Assembly: GCF_031583595.1 (NCBI RefSeq)
Contig: NZ_CP134145.1
Span: forward strand, 2,914,001-2,978,000
DNA length: 64,000 bases
Direction of reading: 5' to 3'
DNA from: Thalassotalea psychrophila
GTDB taxonomy: Bacteria; Pseudomonadota; Gammaproteobacteria; Enterobacterales; Alteromonadaceae
In this document: positions 35,747 through 45,966 of the stretch, in pieces
Layout of the letters: every line of letters starts with the position of its first letter
How positions within the stretch are numbered: the first letter of the stretch is position 1
The notes under the pieces: model-generated
The model's input: the letters and a program-made list of their open reading frames with translations, nothing else
Database searches by the model: none
Told to the model about the DNA's origin: nothing
Translations under genes and position numbers: made by a program

Positions 35747-37666
35747 TTATCCTTGTAAATGTGGTGGCATAGGACAATCTAAAAGAGCAGAAATAGCTCG
35801 AAGTAATTCCATTTCTTTTATCGAAAATAGTTTGTCTTGAGTAATTATTAATAAACATGCGCGCAATAATTGCTGTTTATGTTTTGGCTCTAGCTCAATA
35901 AGTGAATCGAGAGTTTTGTTGAGTTTAGCTATTTCAATACTTTCTTGATTGAACAGTTTTATTTTTAAAATACCAACTTCTTCTTCAATTAAAGTAATTA
36001 TCTTTGCTGTATCAATGTCATTCTTTATATATCGATTTAATAGCATACTTAATAAAATATTAATTTCTAATTTTTTGTTTTTTAAAGATGCATACACATT
36101 GCGCTTATTATTATGCTTGCTGTATTGGCTATCTAAATGTCGAAATAATATCTTTTGCAACGCCCACTCAAATAAATCGATATGTTCGTCGGCTAAAACC
36201 AGATATGAAAAATTCTCTTTGAAAAGTTCGTAACGTCCTTGGCTTAATTGTTTAAGCGTTGGAATAGCCATATCAATTAAAGGTAACCGATAGCGAGTAT
36301 GCAACTGCCCTACTTGCTCCCGTAAACGCAAAACATGATCAATAATATCTTTATCACCAGATTCTTTAATACGAATCAATTGTTTGTGTAACACATCTTT
36401 TTCATTACTCAATAACAAGCAATAAATAAATGCTCTAGCTTGGTCTACATCATGCACAGCATTATGAACTGTTTCAGGGATTTCACTAATAAGAGCAGTG
36501 GCATGACTAATTTGTTTATCATTTACGCTGCCAACACTATTAAGCATATGTTCAGCGATTACGACACTACCAACCACTCCTGACATTACATCCTTTGTTT
36601 TAGCTGAAGTAACAAATGAAGAGCCTTGCTTGTTCTTTTGCTGTCGTTCTTTGTCTGCTTGTTTCTTTACTTTTTGATTAATAAGAAAATAAGGTGAAAT
36701 GCGTTTAATACGCTGTTCTATAGGAGGGTGAGTAGCGAACATAGACTCAACAAATGAACTAACCCCAGTGCTAAAATATGCATGACTCATTTGTGGTGCC
36801 TGCGGGCTATCAAGTACTGAGCCTACACTCGAGATCTTATTAAGGGCACTGGCAATACCATCTTTACTACGAGTAAACTGCACCGCCGACGCATCGGCTA
36901 AAAATTCACGTTGACGACTAACGGATGCTTTGATCATATTACCAAAAAAATTACCACCAAAGCCTATCACTACTAAGCCAGCTCCTAGGCCAATTATTGG
37001 TAAAGTATTTTTCCTAGAGCCTCGAACTGAACGTAAAATGTAATAGCCAATATAGCCCATTAATAAAATGCCATGTAAGACGCCAATTAAGCGCATATTC
37101 AATCGCATGTCACCATTGAGTATATGACTAAATTCGTGGGCAACAACACCTTGTAGCTCTTCTCTTGCAAGGTTATCAATACAACCACGTGTAACGCCAA
37201 TCACAGCATCTGAATTTTTAAACCCTGCGGCAAAAGCGTTAATACCGAGTTCATGCTCTAACAAAAATACAGCAGGTACAGGGGTGCCTGAGGCTATTGC
37301 CATCTCTTCAACAACATTGAGTAATTTTTTCTCATTTAAATCGCGAGTATTATGAGTAACAAGTCGGCCACCTAGTGCCTGAGCAATAGTTTTTCCGCCA
37401 TTTCCTAAAGACATACTTTTATAAGCACTGCCAGCAAAAATCACCGCGCAAACCGTTACGCCAATAAAAAAGAAAACTTGCCAGTCAAATTGAATTTTTA
37501 TCAACTCAAAAGAAAGCGGTATGCCTTCTTCTGTTGCTAAGAAACCAAAAAGTAACATTACCAGTAGGTTAGTCATAATTATCAAGCTAAATACCGCTAA
37601 AGAAAATAGCAATACTAAACGAGAAGTGCTTTTGCGAGCTGATTGCTGCGCTTGGAAAAAATCCAT
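35747..37666 (-). CDS. M48-family membrane metalloprotease with long C-terminal region
   Basis: A 639-residue protein. Two N-terminal membrane helices (LVLLFSLAVFSLIIMTNLLVMLLF and WQVFFFIGVTVCAVIF), the zinc-binding motif HEFSH at 177-181 with the third ligand in REFLADASAVQFT, two further helices around 195-235, and THPPIEQRI near 315. These match HtpX/Ste24-type peptidases. The last 300 residues are a helical domain with no motif I know. It is 22 bases downstream of lemA and shares its operon, a common pairing; the role is probably in envelope quality control. Confidence 0.87.
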   Translation of the reverse strand: MDFFQAQQSARKSTSRLVLLFSLAVFSLIIMTNLLVMLLFGFLATEEGIPLSFELIKIQFDWQVFFFIGVTVCAVIFAGSAYKSMSLGNGGKTIAQALGGRLVTHNTRDLNEKKLLNVVEEMAIASGTPVPAVFLLEHELGINAFAAGFKNSDAVIGVTRGCIDNLAREELQGVVAHEFSHILNGDMRLNMRLIGVLHGILLMGYIGYYILRSVRGSRKNTLPIIGLGAGLVVIGFGGNFFGNMIKASVSRQREFLADASAVQFTRSKDGIASALNKISSVGSVLDSPQAPQMSHAYFSTGVSSFVESMFATHPPIEQRIKRISPYFLINQKVKKQADKERQQKNKQGSSFVTSAKTKDVMSGVVGSVVIAEHMLNSVGSVNDKQISHATALISEIPETVHNAVHDVDQARAFIYCLLLSNEKDVLHKQLIRIKESGDKDIIDHVLRLREQVGQLHTRYRLPLIDMAIPTLKQLSQGRYELFKENFSYLVLADEHIDLFEWALQKILFRHLDSQYSKHNNKRNVYASLKNKKLEINILLSMLLNRYIKNDIDTAKIITLIEEEVGILKIKLFNQESIEIAKLNKTLDSLIELEPKHKQQLLRACLLIITQDKLFSIKEMELLRAISALLDCPMPPHLQG

Positions 37667-37688
37667 AGATTAAACTAATTCAGTTAAT

Positions 37689-38285
37689 TTAAAACGCGAC
37701 TTTCGGTGCGGCTTGGATTTCAGCACTATCAGCAAATTCTAATAAGCTAGCATCTTTTTGATGACCAAATGGTCCAGCAAAAAAGTTTTGTGGAAAGCTT
37801 TGCTTGTAGCTGTTGTAAGCCATAACTTGATCATTAAATGCTTGGCGAGCAAAACCGACTTTATTTTCAGTGGTGATAAGCTCTTCATTTACTTGCATCA
37901 TATTTTCATTGGCTTTTAAATCTGGATAAGCTTCCATAACCACATTGAGTTTATCTAATGCTCCAACTAAAGCACCTTCAGCTCCCATTAATGATCCCAT
38001 AGCTTTGGCATTGCCAGGTTGTGCTGCAGCTGCAGCCAATCCTTTTGCGGCACTATTGCGAGCAGAAATAACCGCTTCCAGAGTTTCACTTTCGTGTTTC
38101 ATGTATGCCTTAGCGGTTTCTACTAAATTCGGTATTAAGTCATATCGACGTTTAAGCTGTACTTCAATTTGGGCAAAACCATTTTTATAACGGTTCTTCA
38201 AAGCGACTAATTGATTGAAGATACCAACGACGAAGAAAATCCCAGCTGCAACGATAACCCAAAAGATGATTGTAGATATGCTCAT
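37689..38285 (-). CDS. lemA: LemA family protein
   Basis: A 198-residue protein with one N-terminal membrane helix (TIIFWVIVAAGIFFVVGIF) and a helical LemA domain: LVALKNRYKNGFAQIEVQLKRRYDLIPNLVETAKAYMKHE is a textbook match, followed by LMGAEGALVGALDKLNVVMEAYPDLKANENM. The function of LemA is unknown; it is often paired with M48 or TPM-domain proteins. The start at 38285 has GGAAG five bases upstream; an ATG six codons earlier is less likely. Confidence 0.93.
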   Translation of the reverse strand: MSISTIIFWVIVAAGIFFVVGIFNQLVALKNRYKNGFAQIEVQLKRRYDLIPNLVETAKAYMKHESETLEAVISARNSAAKGLAAAAAQPGNAKAMGSLMGAEGALVGALDKLNVVMEAYPDLKANENMMQVNEELITTENKVGFARQAFNDQVMAYNSYKQSFPQNFFAGPFGHQKDASLLEFADSAEIQAAPKVAF

Positions 38286-38367
38286 AATACTTCCATTTAA
38301 CATTTGTTTTTATTAACTTTAATTTAACGTTTGGATGTAAATGACGCAAGAAAAATATTCTTAAGAT

Positions 38368-38460
38368 AAGCAGGTGCAGATGCATGGGGTCAGACCAAAC
38401 CTATCTTTTAGATAAGGTTTGCTCTGACCCCAGTTCCATGTAACCGATACTAGTTAAAAT
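38368..38460. repeat. GGGGTCAG-family element upstream of lemA
   Basis: Read in reverse it gives GTTACATGGAACTGGGGTCA, AGCAAACC, the palindromic centre TTATCTAAAAGATAG, GGTTTGGTCTGACCCC and the tail GCATCTGCACCTGC, the same plan as the copy at 15.09-15.18 kb but in the opposite orientation. The arms pair over about 20 bp with an AT loop. Confidence 0.75.
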
Positions 38461-38520
38461 CCTTCCCTTTAACGCGAGACTAAAGTTCCACCAATCCGAT
38501 TGGCCCGAATTTGAACAAAA

Positions 38521-38547
38521 AAAAGCCCTTCTTAAAGATGGGCTTTT
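38521..38547 (-). terminator. efpL terminator
   Basis: AAAAGCCC pairs with GGGCTTTT across an 11-base loop, followed on the minus strand by a run of eight T, 26 bases beyond the efpL stop. Confidence 0.8.
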
Positions 38548-38572
38548 GATTCTATCAGTAGTATGTTGCTAA

Positions 38573-39139
38573 CTAAGCACGACTTATAAATTTACGTTCT
38601 TCAGTGTTCACTTTAACTTTATCACCTGTTGAAATATGCTCAGGAACCTGAATAACTAGGCCTGTAGATAATGTCGCTGGCTTAGTACGAGCACTAGCTG
38701 ATGCACCTTTAATTGACGGGTCAGTTTCAGTTACTACTAAATCTACTGAACCAGGTAATTCAACAGCAACTGGTGATTCATCTATAATAATCACCACCAT
38801 GCCTTCAGTCTCTTCAGTAATGAATGGTATTTCATCGCTGACGCTTTCACTGTTTAAGTTATATGGGGTGTAATCTTCATTATCCATAAACACATATTCA
38901 TCACCATCAATATAAGAAAAGCTTATTTGACGACGAGTTAAATCGGCAATATTTAGCATATCTGAATCTTTAAAAGTTTCATCGGCTTTTGCGCCTGTTA
39001 CTACATCGTAAAGGCGCATGCGGTATAAACTACCTCCAGCACGGCCTTGAGGTACCGAACGGGTTATTCCACGAACAATAAACACTTTACCGTTGTGCTC
39101 TATTGCTGCATTTTTTTTAATATCACTAGCCTTTGGCAT
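38573..39139 (-). CDS. efpL: elongation factor P-like protein EfpL (YeiP)
   Basis: A 188-residue paralogue of elongation factor P. EfpL relieves ribosome stalling at proline and other difficult motifs. The KOW-like N-terminal domain ([23 protein letters not shown]) carries the loop QGRAGG with arginine 33 at the tip, where EF-P has its modified residue. The two OB domains follow, and the C-terminus [17 protein letters not shown] is typical. It stands alone with its own terminator; the efp gene itself is not in the window. Confidence 0.9.
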   Translation of the reverse strand: MPKASDIKKNAAIEHNGKVFIVRGITRSVPQGRAGGSLYRMRLYDVVTGAKADETFKDSDMLNIADLTRRQISFSYIDGDEYVFMDNEDYTPYNLNSESVSDEIPFITEETEGMVVIIIDESPVAVELPGSVDLVVTETDPSIKGASASARTKPATLSTGLVIQVPEHISTGDKVKVNTEERKFISRA

Positions 39140-39293
39140 GACTGTATTCCTAAATAAATTATCGTTTAATAGATCTGCTACGCATTTCTATCTAAGCCAC
39201 TTCGTGGCGTTGTTTTTGGTTAATTCCCCGTTTCACCTAGTGAAGACAAGTATTAATAAGAAGACTTGTCTCAGGGACGTTTATTTTCAAATT

Positions 39294-39992
39294 TTAAACA
39301 ATTATAGATTGATTAATATCTTGTAGTACTTGATGCGGATCTTTAGCTTTAGTGATCGGACGGCCAATCACTAAATAATCTACGCCAAGATCAATTGCTT
39401 GTGGTGGTGTCATAATACGCTTTTGATCATCAACAGCAAAGCCTACAGGACGAATTCCTGGGGTCACTAATTTAAAGTCACTACCTAAGTTGGTTTTAAG
39501 CATTTTTGCTTCTTGAGCAGAGCAGACAACACCATCAAGGCCAGCTTGTTGTGTTAATCTAGCTAAGTTCATTACATGTTGCTCTGGCGTTGTGTTAATA
39601 CCAAGTTCAACTAAATCATCGCTCGACATACTGGTTAAAACAGTTACCGCAATTAGTAATGGCGCGTCATTTTTATAACTGTCTAAGGCTAATTTAGCTT
39701 GGCTCATCATTTTAGAGCCGCCACTGGCATGAACATTAACCATCCATACTCCTAAGTCTGCTGCAGCAGAAACGGCTTTAGCAACAGTATTTGGAATATC
39801 ATGAAATTTTAAATCTAAAAAAACATCAAAACCACGATCGACCAAACTAGTCACAAACTGCGGACCAAAATGGGTAAACATCTCTTTACCAACTTTTAAT
39901 TTAGCATCGCTTGGTTGAATTTTATCAATAAATGATAACGCATCGTTTTGTTTTGCAAAATCTAGAGCCACAACTACTTTGGCATCAGACAT
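39294..39992 (-). CDS. pyrF: orotidine 5'-phosphate decarboxylase
   Basis: Last step of UMP synthesis. The protein has [18 protein letters not shown], the catalytic lysine in [15 protein letters not shown], the stretch TPGIRP and the phosphate-binding DYLVIGRPI at the end. The start is the ATG at 39992 ([11 protein letters not shown]), which follows AGGAG and lies four bases after the lapB stop, so the pair is coupled; a TTG six codons upstream is less likely. Confidence 0.96.
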   Translation of the reverse strand: MSDAKVVVALDFAKQNDALSFIDKIQPSDAKLKVGKEMFTHFGPQFVTSLVDRGFDVFLDLKFHDIPNTVAKAVSAAADLGVWMVNVHASGGSKMMSQAKLALDSYKNDAPLLIAVTVLTSMSSDDLVELGINTTPEQHVMNLARLTQQAGLDGVVCSAQEAKMLKTNLGSDFKLVTPGIRPVGFAVDDQKRIMTPPQAIDLGVDYLVIGRPITKAKDPHQVLQDINQSIIV

Positions 39993-39996
39993 AAAT

Positions 39997-41166
39997 TTAC
40001 TCTCCTTCAAGGCCTCTTACTGGTTTTAATTGCTCCCAATCATGACATGATGGACAAGACCAGTAATGTACCGTACTGTTAAAACCACAGTTCTTACAAC
40101 TGTATCGTGGCTTTATTTTCAAATAGGCTGCAACCAATTCCTTGATCACATCTAAACTTTTATTGGTTTTATCGTCACTACTTTCATTTAGCTGCATTTT
40201 AACAAAATGTTTAAAACCGCGAATGGTTGGCCGACGATTTAGCGCAGATAGAATATATTCTTCTGCTTTATCTTTTGAGCTGGTTAACTCTACATACTCA
40301 AGATATTTGATAAGTGCCGTTGTACTGCCGGTTTTATCAAACACCTTTTTAATAAATGGATAAAATTCATCCGGATTATCACTACGTTTATAGCATTGTT
40401 GCATTTTATCAATAACGTCAGGAAAAAACTCATTATCTTGATAAAATATTTCCTGATAGCATCGACAAGCATTATTAAATTGCTCACTATTCTCAAATAC
40501 TTGTGCCATTAAAAAATTTGCTCGACTCGATTTAGGATCTAAAGTTAGCGCTTTTTGTAATAGCTCCAGCTCTTTAATGTATTCATCTTGTTTAATTGCA
40601 ATATTTGCTAATTCACAATAAAAGTTAGCTAAAACATGTTTAAGTTTTTTGTCTTTTGATTTTAACACCGATTTCTCTAAATCAATGCCCTTATCCCAAT
40701 CTTTAGTTGATTGGAATATATTCAATAAATAAGTAAGTGATTTAATGCCATAAGTATCAGACTTTAACAATTTCAGAAATAGCTTTTCTGCTCGATCATA
40801 TAAACCAGCACTGTAAAAATCTCGACCTAACTCAAACACTGCCTGTTGTTTTTCTTTATCAGAAAGCATGGGTTGACGTACAAGGTACTCATGTACTTTC
40901 AAGGCTCTATCTAATTCTCCTCTACGGCGAAATAAATTAGCCATAGCAAAATGAGCTTCTACGGTATCATCTTCAACTTTAAGCGCTTCAAGCAAATACT
41001 CCATTGCTTTATCTTGTTGATTAGAGAGTAGGTAATTTAACCCGGTAGAATACTTAACGGTAAGTGAATCTTTGGCAGTTAGATCTTTTTGCTTAATACT
41101 ATTACGTCCCATAAACCAGCCGTATCCGACGGCTACAGGTAATAGAAGAAAAAGCAATTCAAACAT
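39997..41166 (-). CDS. lapB: LPS assembly protein LapB (YciM)
   Basis: Inner-membrane protein that, with FtsH, controls LpxC and so the balance of lipopolysaccharide synthesis. The 389-residue protein has one N-terminal membrane helix ([16 protein letters not shown]), about nine tetratricopeptide repeats and a C-terminal rubredoxin-like zinc module ([21 protein letters not shown]). It follows lapA by three bases and precedes pyrF by four, the same order as in E. coli. Confidence 0.95.
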   Translation of the reverse strand: MFELLFLLLPVAVGYGWFMGRNSIKQKDLTAKDSLTVKYSTGLNYLLSNQQDKAMEYLLEALKVEDDTVEAHFAMANLFRRRGELDRALKVHEYLVRQPMLSDKEKQQAVFELGRDFYSAGLYDRAEKLFLKLLKSDTYGIKSLTYLLNIFQSTKDWDKGIDLEKSVLKSKDKKLKHVLANFYCELANIAIKQDEYIKELELLQKALTLDPKSSRANFLMAQVFENSEQFNNACRCYQEIFYQDNEFFPDVIDKMQQCYKRSDNPDEFYPFIKKVFDKTGSTTALIKYLEYVELTSSKDKAEEYILSALNRRPTIRGFKHFVKMQLNESSDDKTNKSLDVIKELVAAYLKIKPRYSCKNCGFNSTVHYWSCPSCHDWEQLKPVRGLEGE

Positions 41167-41169
41167 GAG

Positions 41170-41436
41170 CTATTGACTAACTTCAGTTGTGGTGGATTTA
41201 GCAACAGATTTATTGAGTTTAATACGTTTAATGCGACGGCTGATCATAAAAGTAAACATTGTAAACATACCAATAACAAAACCTATAAAAGTAAAAATAC
41301 TCACCGCCATTGCGACACTAATGTTGCTGCGAGCGATAATATAATTTAATTCGATAATTTGTTCGTTTTGAGTACCAAATACAAAGGCTACGGCCAAAAA
41401 CACGAAGAGGATTAAAACCGACAAATATAATTTCAA
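41170..41436 (-). CDS. lapA: LPS assembly protein LapA (YciS)
   Basis: A small DUF1049 inner-membrane protein of 88 residues with two helices (YLSVLILFVFLAVAFVFG and VAMAVSIFTFIGFVIGMFTMF) and a basic C-terminus. It partners LapB in lipopolysaccharide control. The start is TTG at 41436, in the position of the E. coli start (MKYLL...), with GAGAAG upstream; no ATG would keep the first helix. Confidence 0.9.
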   Translation of the reverse strand: MKLYLSVLILFVFLAVAFVFGTQNEQIIELNYIIARSNISVAMAVSIFTFIGFVIGMFTMFTFMISRRIKRIKLNKSVAKSTTTEVSQ

Positions 41437-41513
41437 GGTATTCTTCTCTGAATAGATATTGTTATTAGTATATTGCTAAACGATAGTAATTTCAGCAAAA
41501 AAAATTGAATAAC

Positions 41514-41597
41514 TGGGGTTAAAAACTAGGGTCAGAGTCAGTTTTTTATATTAAACCTGACTCTGACCCTAGTTTTTATTCTGACCCCAGTTTTTTT
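41514..41597. repeat. GGGGTCAG-family palindrome and ihfB terminator
   Basis: AAAAACTAGGGTCAGAGTCA at 41521-41540 pairs with TGACTCTGACCCTAGTTTTT, centred on an AT stretch, and a partial extra arm (CTGACCCCAGTTTTTTT) follows. It begins 13 bases after the ihfB stop codon and gives a T-run on both strands, so it probably ends ihfB and blocks reading in the other direction. Confidence 0.78.
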
Positions 41598-41609
41598 ATC
41601 AGGCAATAT

Positions 41610-41897
41610 TTATGCGATAGAAAGATTTACTCTTTCTCGAAGTTCTTTACCAGGTTTAAAATGTGGTACATATTTACCTGTCAGCTCTACTGATTCACCC
41701 GTTTTAGGATTACGGCCAACACGTGGAGCACGGTAATGTAGTGAAAAACTACCAAAACCTCGGATCTCTATACGCTCACCTTTTTCTAAGGTATCAGCCA
41801 TCATTTCTAAAATTTCTTTTATCGCTACTTCTACATCTTTCGCAGATAAATGATCTAATTTATCTATTAACTTTTCTATTAGCTCGGACTTTGTCAT
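41610..41897 (-). CDS. ihfB: integration host factor subunit beta
   Basis: DNA-bending protein that forms a heterodimer with IhfA. The 95-residue protein is typical: [10 protein letters not shown] at the start, the DNA-intercalating proline arm [29 protein letters not shown] and the [18 protein letters not shown] motif. It lies between rpsA and lapA as in E. coli, with a CGGAG ribosome-binding site. Confidence 0.96.
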   Translation of the reverse strand: MTKSELIEKLIDKLDHLSAKDVEVAIKEILEMMADTLEKGERIEIRGFGSFSLHYRAPRVGRNPKTGESVELTGKYVPHFKPGKELRERVNLSIA

Positions 41898-42047
41898 GTT
41901 AACTCCGTTATCATTTTAATATGTGAAATATAGCACTACTAATAACAGCTTAATAGTAGCTCTTGCATACTACTTACGATAAATATCGTTTATGGTTCAG
42001 ATAGTTATCGTAAATAAAATTTTCTAACTCCTATAATTTAAGCACAA

Positions 42048-42073
42048 AAAAGCCGCTAGTGTTAGCGGCTTTT
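42048..42073 (-). terminator. rpsA terminator
   Basis: AAAAGCCGCTA pairs with TAGCGGCTTTT around a 4-base loop, about 60 bases beyond the rpsA stop, with a T-run on the minus strand. Confidence 0.8.
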
Positions 42074-42134
42074 AAAATAAAACTTAAATTTTAACGTTTT
42101 TTAGCATATTTCAGCTAAAAGTCATTGATAATTC

Positions 42135-43796
42135 TTAGTTTTTAGCGTTTTTGAATGCTTCTGCCATAGCGCTTAAACCAGTATCTTCTTCTTGGTTTAA
42201 GTTATCCATAGCTGAACGTTCTTCTGCTTGGTCTTTAGCTTTGATTGATAAGCTGATAGTGCGATTCTTACGATCAACACCAACAAACTTAGCTTCAACG
42301 CTGTCACCAGCTTTAATAACTGTAGATGCATCTTCAATACGATCTGCAGAGATATCAGCTACACGTAAGTAACCTTCAACACCTTCAGCTAAATCGATTT
42401 TAGCACCTTTAGCGTCAACTTCGCTTACAGTACCTGTAACAATAGAGTTTTTCTTATTGTCAGCTAAGTACATGTTGAACGGATCGTCTTCAGTTTGTTT
42501 AACACCTAAAGAGATACGCTCGCGTTCTGGATCAACTTGTAATACAACAGCTGAGATTTCATCGCCTTTCTTGTATTCACGAACAACTTCTTCTCCGCCA
42601 TTCCAAGAAATGTCAGATAAGTGAACAAGACCGTCGATGCCACCGTCAAGACCGATGAAGATACCGAAGTCAGTAATAGACTTGATCTTACCAGAAACTT
42701 TGTCGCCTTTGTTGAAGTTTTGAGCGAATGCTTCCCAAGGGTTTTGGATACATTGCTTAAGACCTAGAGAAATACGACGACGTTCTTCGTCAATTTCTAG
42801 AACCATAACTTCAACTTCATCACCTAAGTTAACAACTTTAGATGGGTGGATGTTTTTGTTAGTCCAATCCATTTCAGAAACGTGAACTAAACCTTCAACG
42901 CCTTCTTGGATTTCAACGAAACAACCGTAGTCAGTTAAGTTAGTTACACGACCAGAAAGTTTAGAACCTTCAGGGTAACGCTTAGCGATAGCTGCCCATG
43001 GATCTTCACCTAACTGCTTCATACCTAGAGATACACGAGTACGCTCACGGTCGAACTTAAGTACTTTAACTGGGATTTCGTCACCAACGTTAACGATTTC
43101 ACTTGGGTGCTTAACGCGTTTCCAAGCCATATCAGTAATGTGTAGTAAACCATCGATGCCGCCAAGATCAACGAACGCACCGTAGTCTGTAAGGTTCTTA
43201 ACGATACCTTTAACTTCTTGGCCTTCTTGTAAAGACTCAAGTAATGCATCACGTTCAACACTGCTTTCAGTTTCGATAACAGCACGACGAGATACAACAA
43301 CGTTATTACGCTTTTGATCAAGCTTAATAACTTTAAATTCTAAATCCTTACCTTCAAGGTGAGCAGTGTCACGTACTGGACGTACATCTACTAATGAACC
43401 TGGTAAGAAAGCACGAATATTGCTAACTTCAACTGTGAAGCCGCCTTTAACTTTACCGTTGATAACACCGATAACAGTTTCTTTTTCTTCGTATGCTTTT
43501 TCAAGGAATTGCCAAGCTTCAAAACGCTTCGCTTTTTCGCGAGAAAGAATAGTTTCACCGAAACCATCATCAGTTGCATCTAGAGCAACGTCAATTTGAT
43601 CGCCAACAGCAACTTCAACTTCGCCTGAGGCGTTTTTGAATTGTTCAATTGCGATTACTGACTCTGATTTTAAACCAGCATCAACGATTACGTTGTCTTT
43701 GTTAACAGCAACAACAGTACCTTTGATAATAGAACCAGGGCGTGTTTCGACTTCTTTTAAGCTTTCTTCAAAAAGCTGTGCAAAATTTTCCATCAT
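42135..43796 (-). CDS. rpsA: 30S ribosomal protein S1
   Basis: The largest ribosomal protein, which binds mRNA leaders and helps start translation. The 553-residue protein has six S1 domains, seen as repeated units such as [55 protein letters not shown] and [26 protein letters not shown]. It starts with two adjacent ATG codons; the second ([12 protein letters not shown]) matches E. coli. No strong ribosome-binding site is seen, as in other rpsA leaders, which fits autoregulation. It follows cmk as in most gammaproteobacteria. Confidence 0.96.
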   Translation of the reverse strand: MMENFAQLFEESLKEVETRPGSIIKGTVVAVNKDNVIVDAGLKSESVIAIEQFKNASGEVEVAVGDQIDVALDATDDGFGETILSREKAKRFEAWQFLEKAYEEKETVIGVINGKVKGGFTVEVSNIRAFLPGSLVDVRPVRDTAHLEGKDLEFKVIKLDQKRNNVVVSRRAVIETESSVERDALLESLQEGQEVKGIVKNLTDYGAFVDLGGIDGLLHITDMAWKRVKHPSEIVNVGDEIPVKVLKFDRERTRVSLGMKQLGEDPWAAIAKRYPEGSKLSGRVTNLTDYGCFVEIQEGVEGLVHVSEMDWTNKNIHPSKVVNLGDEVEVMVLEIDEERRRISLGLKQCIQNPWEAFAQNFNKGDKVSGKIKSITDFGIFIGLDGGIDGLVHLSDISWNGGEEVVREYKKGDEISAVVLQVDPERERISLGVKQTEDDPFNMYLADNKKNSIVTGTVSEVDAKGAKIDLAEGVEGYLRVADISADRIEDASTVIKAGDSVEAKFVGVDRKNRTISLSIKAKDQAEERSAMDNLNQEEDTGLSAMAEAFKNAKN

Positions 43797-43917
43797 AACT
43801 TGTATATAAACTCAGTTATTAGTCCAATCAACTTCATGTTTCATGGGTAGTTAAATTAGCTTCGTGCATCCTTACAGTAAGCTCTAAATATATTAATAGT
43901 TTTTGTTAATCAACAAG

Positions 43918-44598
43918 TTAAGACAACTTATCATTGGCAAATAGAAGAATTTTTTCTACTACTTGCTCAATTGTTAATTCGGTAGAATCAACGATTAACG
44001 CTCCTTCGGCTGGGACTAATGGCGCGACCTTTCTGTTTTGGTCCCGCTCATCCCGTTGACGTATGTCGCTCAAAAGGCGCCCGATATTAACATCAACACC
44101 CTTTTGTTGCAACTGAATCATGCGTCTATTTGCTCTTTCTTCTGCACTTGCTGTTAAAAACACTTTAACCTTTGCATCAGGAAAAACTACTGTGCCCATA
44201 TCACGGCCATCAGCTAATAAACCTGGCGCTTCTTTAAACGCTCGTTGGCGACGTAATAATGCTTCTCGAACTCGAGGGAAAGCTGCTACTTTTGATGCCA
44301 CTGCGCCAACTTCTTCGGTTCGAATAATATCGGTAACATCTTCACCTTCTAACATCACACGAGGTTCAGCGTTTTCAACAATTTTAAATTCAACATCTAA
44401 GTGTGAGGCAAGTGGAATAATCGCTTCCTCATGTTGAACATCAATATTATGATGTTGAGTCGCAACAGCTAATACACGGTAAATTGCACCACTATCAAGT
44501 AAGTTCCAACCTAACTGTTCTGCAACAATTCTAGATACGGTTCCCTTTCCGGCACCGCTCGGGCCATCAATTGTAATTAATGGAATGCTTTCCGGCAT
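43918..44598 (-). CDS. cmk: cytidylate kinase
   Basis: Phosphorylates CMP and dCMP. The 226-residue protein has the P-loop [10 protein letters not shown], the DSGAIYR motif, the [12 protein letters not shown] stretch and the lid [21 protein letters not shown] lies upstream of the ATG. It lies between aroA and rpsA, the usual order. Confidence 0.96.
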   Translation of the reverse strand: MPESIPLITIDGPSGAGKGTVSRIVAEQLGWNLLDSGAIYRVLAVATQHHNIDVQHEEAIIPLASHLDVEFKIVENAEPRVMLEGEDVTDIIRTEEVGAVASKVAAFPRVREALLRRQRAFKEAPGLLADGRDMGTVVFPDAKVKVFLTASAEERANRRMIQLQQKGVDVNIGRLLSDIRQRDERDQNRKVAPLVPAEGALIVDSTELTIEQVVEKILLFANDKLS

Positions 44599-44682
44599 AC
44601 ATATTTGCTCCTAACATAGAAAATCGGCTAAATTATACGGGATTTGTATTTTAAAATCGCGTAAAAAAAATATTCAGTAACA

Positions 44683-45966
44683 TTATGAACACGATACTTG
44701 AGCTAATTTGTCAAAATAGTCAGGAAATGTCTTTGCCGTACACTTAGGATCGTTAATCGTAACGGGGGTTTCGCTTAAGGCAACAAGAGAGAAACACATT
44801 GCTACCCTATGGTCGTCATAAGTATCAATTTCAGCATGTTTAAGAGAACTCGGTGGCGTAATAGAAATATAATCATGACCTTCAATAACTTCAGCACCAA
44901 CTTTTCTAAGTTCAGTAGCCATAGCATTTAAACGATCGGTCTCTTTTACCCGCCAATTATAAATATTTCTAATCGTTGTTGTACCTTTAGCAAAAAGGGC
45001 CGTAGTTGCTATGGTCATTGCAGCGTCCGGAATATGATTCATATCCATATCAATTGCTACAAGTGGTTTACCAATAACGGTGATCGATTCTTCATCCCAA
45101 TAAACTTCTGCGCCCATTTTCTCAAGCACATCAGCAAAATATTTATCGCCTTGCACACTTAATGTACCAACACCATGTACAGTGACCTTGCCACCTTTAA
45201 TAGCCCCTGCGGCTAAAAAGTATGACGCTGAAGATGCATCACCTTCAACCATGTATTTATCTAGAGCTTTGTATGATTGCATGCCTTTAACAGTAAAAGA
45301 TTTATAGTCATTATTTTGAACATTAACTCCAAATCTTTGCATAATATCTAGGGTAATATCGATATATGGTTTTGAAACTAATTCACCGTCAATGTTTATA
45401 TTGGTATCAGTCTCTAACAATGGAGCAATCATCAAAATTGCAGTTAAGAATTGACTAGAAATTGAGCCATCAATAGTCACTGAACTTGACGATAAGGTCT
45501 TACCCAATATTTTTATTGGTGGATAATCTTTGTTTTCTAAATATTCTACATCAGCACCAAGTTGTACTAAGGCATCACCTAGATGACCAATCGGTCGTTC
45601 TTTCATTCTTGGCTCACCAGTTAACACATACTCGCCGTCACTAGCCGCAAGTGCTGCACATAATGGGCGCATTGCCGTACCCGCGTTGCCAAGAAATAGC
45701 TCTAACGGTTCTTTAGTTTTGAAAAAACCATTATTACCAACAACGCTGCACTCGGTCCCGCAATCACTTAAAGTGTAATCAATACCAAGACTTTTTAAAG
45801 CATTGAGCATATGGTTAATGTCGTCACTAACCAATAAATTGGTGATTTTAGTTACACCGTTTGCTAAAGCTGCAATTAACAATGCGCGATTAGACAAACT
45901 TTTAGAGCCTGGTAAAAAAACTTCGCCGTTTATTTTAGCAATTGGGTTTAATGTTAACTGTTCCAC
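44683..45966 (-). CDS. aroA: 3-phosphoshikimate 1-carboxyvinyltransferase (EPSP synthase)
   Basis: Sixth step of the shikimate pathway to aromatic amino acids. The 427-residue protein shows [18 protein letters not shown], the class I active-site stretch [21 protein letters not shown], and [11 protein letters not shown] near the end. The start is a GTG directly after the serC stop codon (TAGGTG), so translation is coupled to serC. The [10 protein letters not shown] motif is the one typical of glyphosate-sensitive enzymes. Confidence 0.96.
   Translation of the reverse strand: MEQLTLNPIAKINGEVFLPGSKSLSNRALLIAALANGVTKITNLLVSDDINHMLNALKSLGIDYTLSDCGTECSVVGNNGFFKTKEPLELFLGNAGTAMRPLCAALAASDGEYVLTGEPRMKERPIGHLGDALVQLGADVEYLENKDYPPIKILGKTLSSSSVTIDGSISSQFLTAILMIAPLLETDTNINIDGELVSKPYIDITLDIMQRFGVNVQNNDYKSFTVKGMQSYKALDKYMVEGDASSASYFLAAGAIKGGKVTVHGVGTLSVQGDKYFADVLEKMGAEVYWDEESITVIGKPLVAIDMDMNHIPDAAMTIATTALFAKGTTTIRNIYNWRVKETDRLNAMATELRKVGAEVIEGHDYISITPPSSLKHAEIDTYDDHRVAMCFSLVALSETPVTINDPKCTAKTFPDYFDKLAQVSCS

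Noticed and set aside
35640..35858. Small leftward reading frame after the M48 gene
   Set aside because: It overlaps the end of the M48 gene in another frame, has odd composition and no recognisable start signal.
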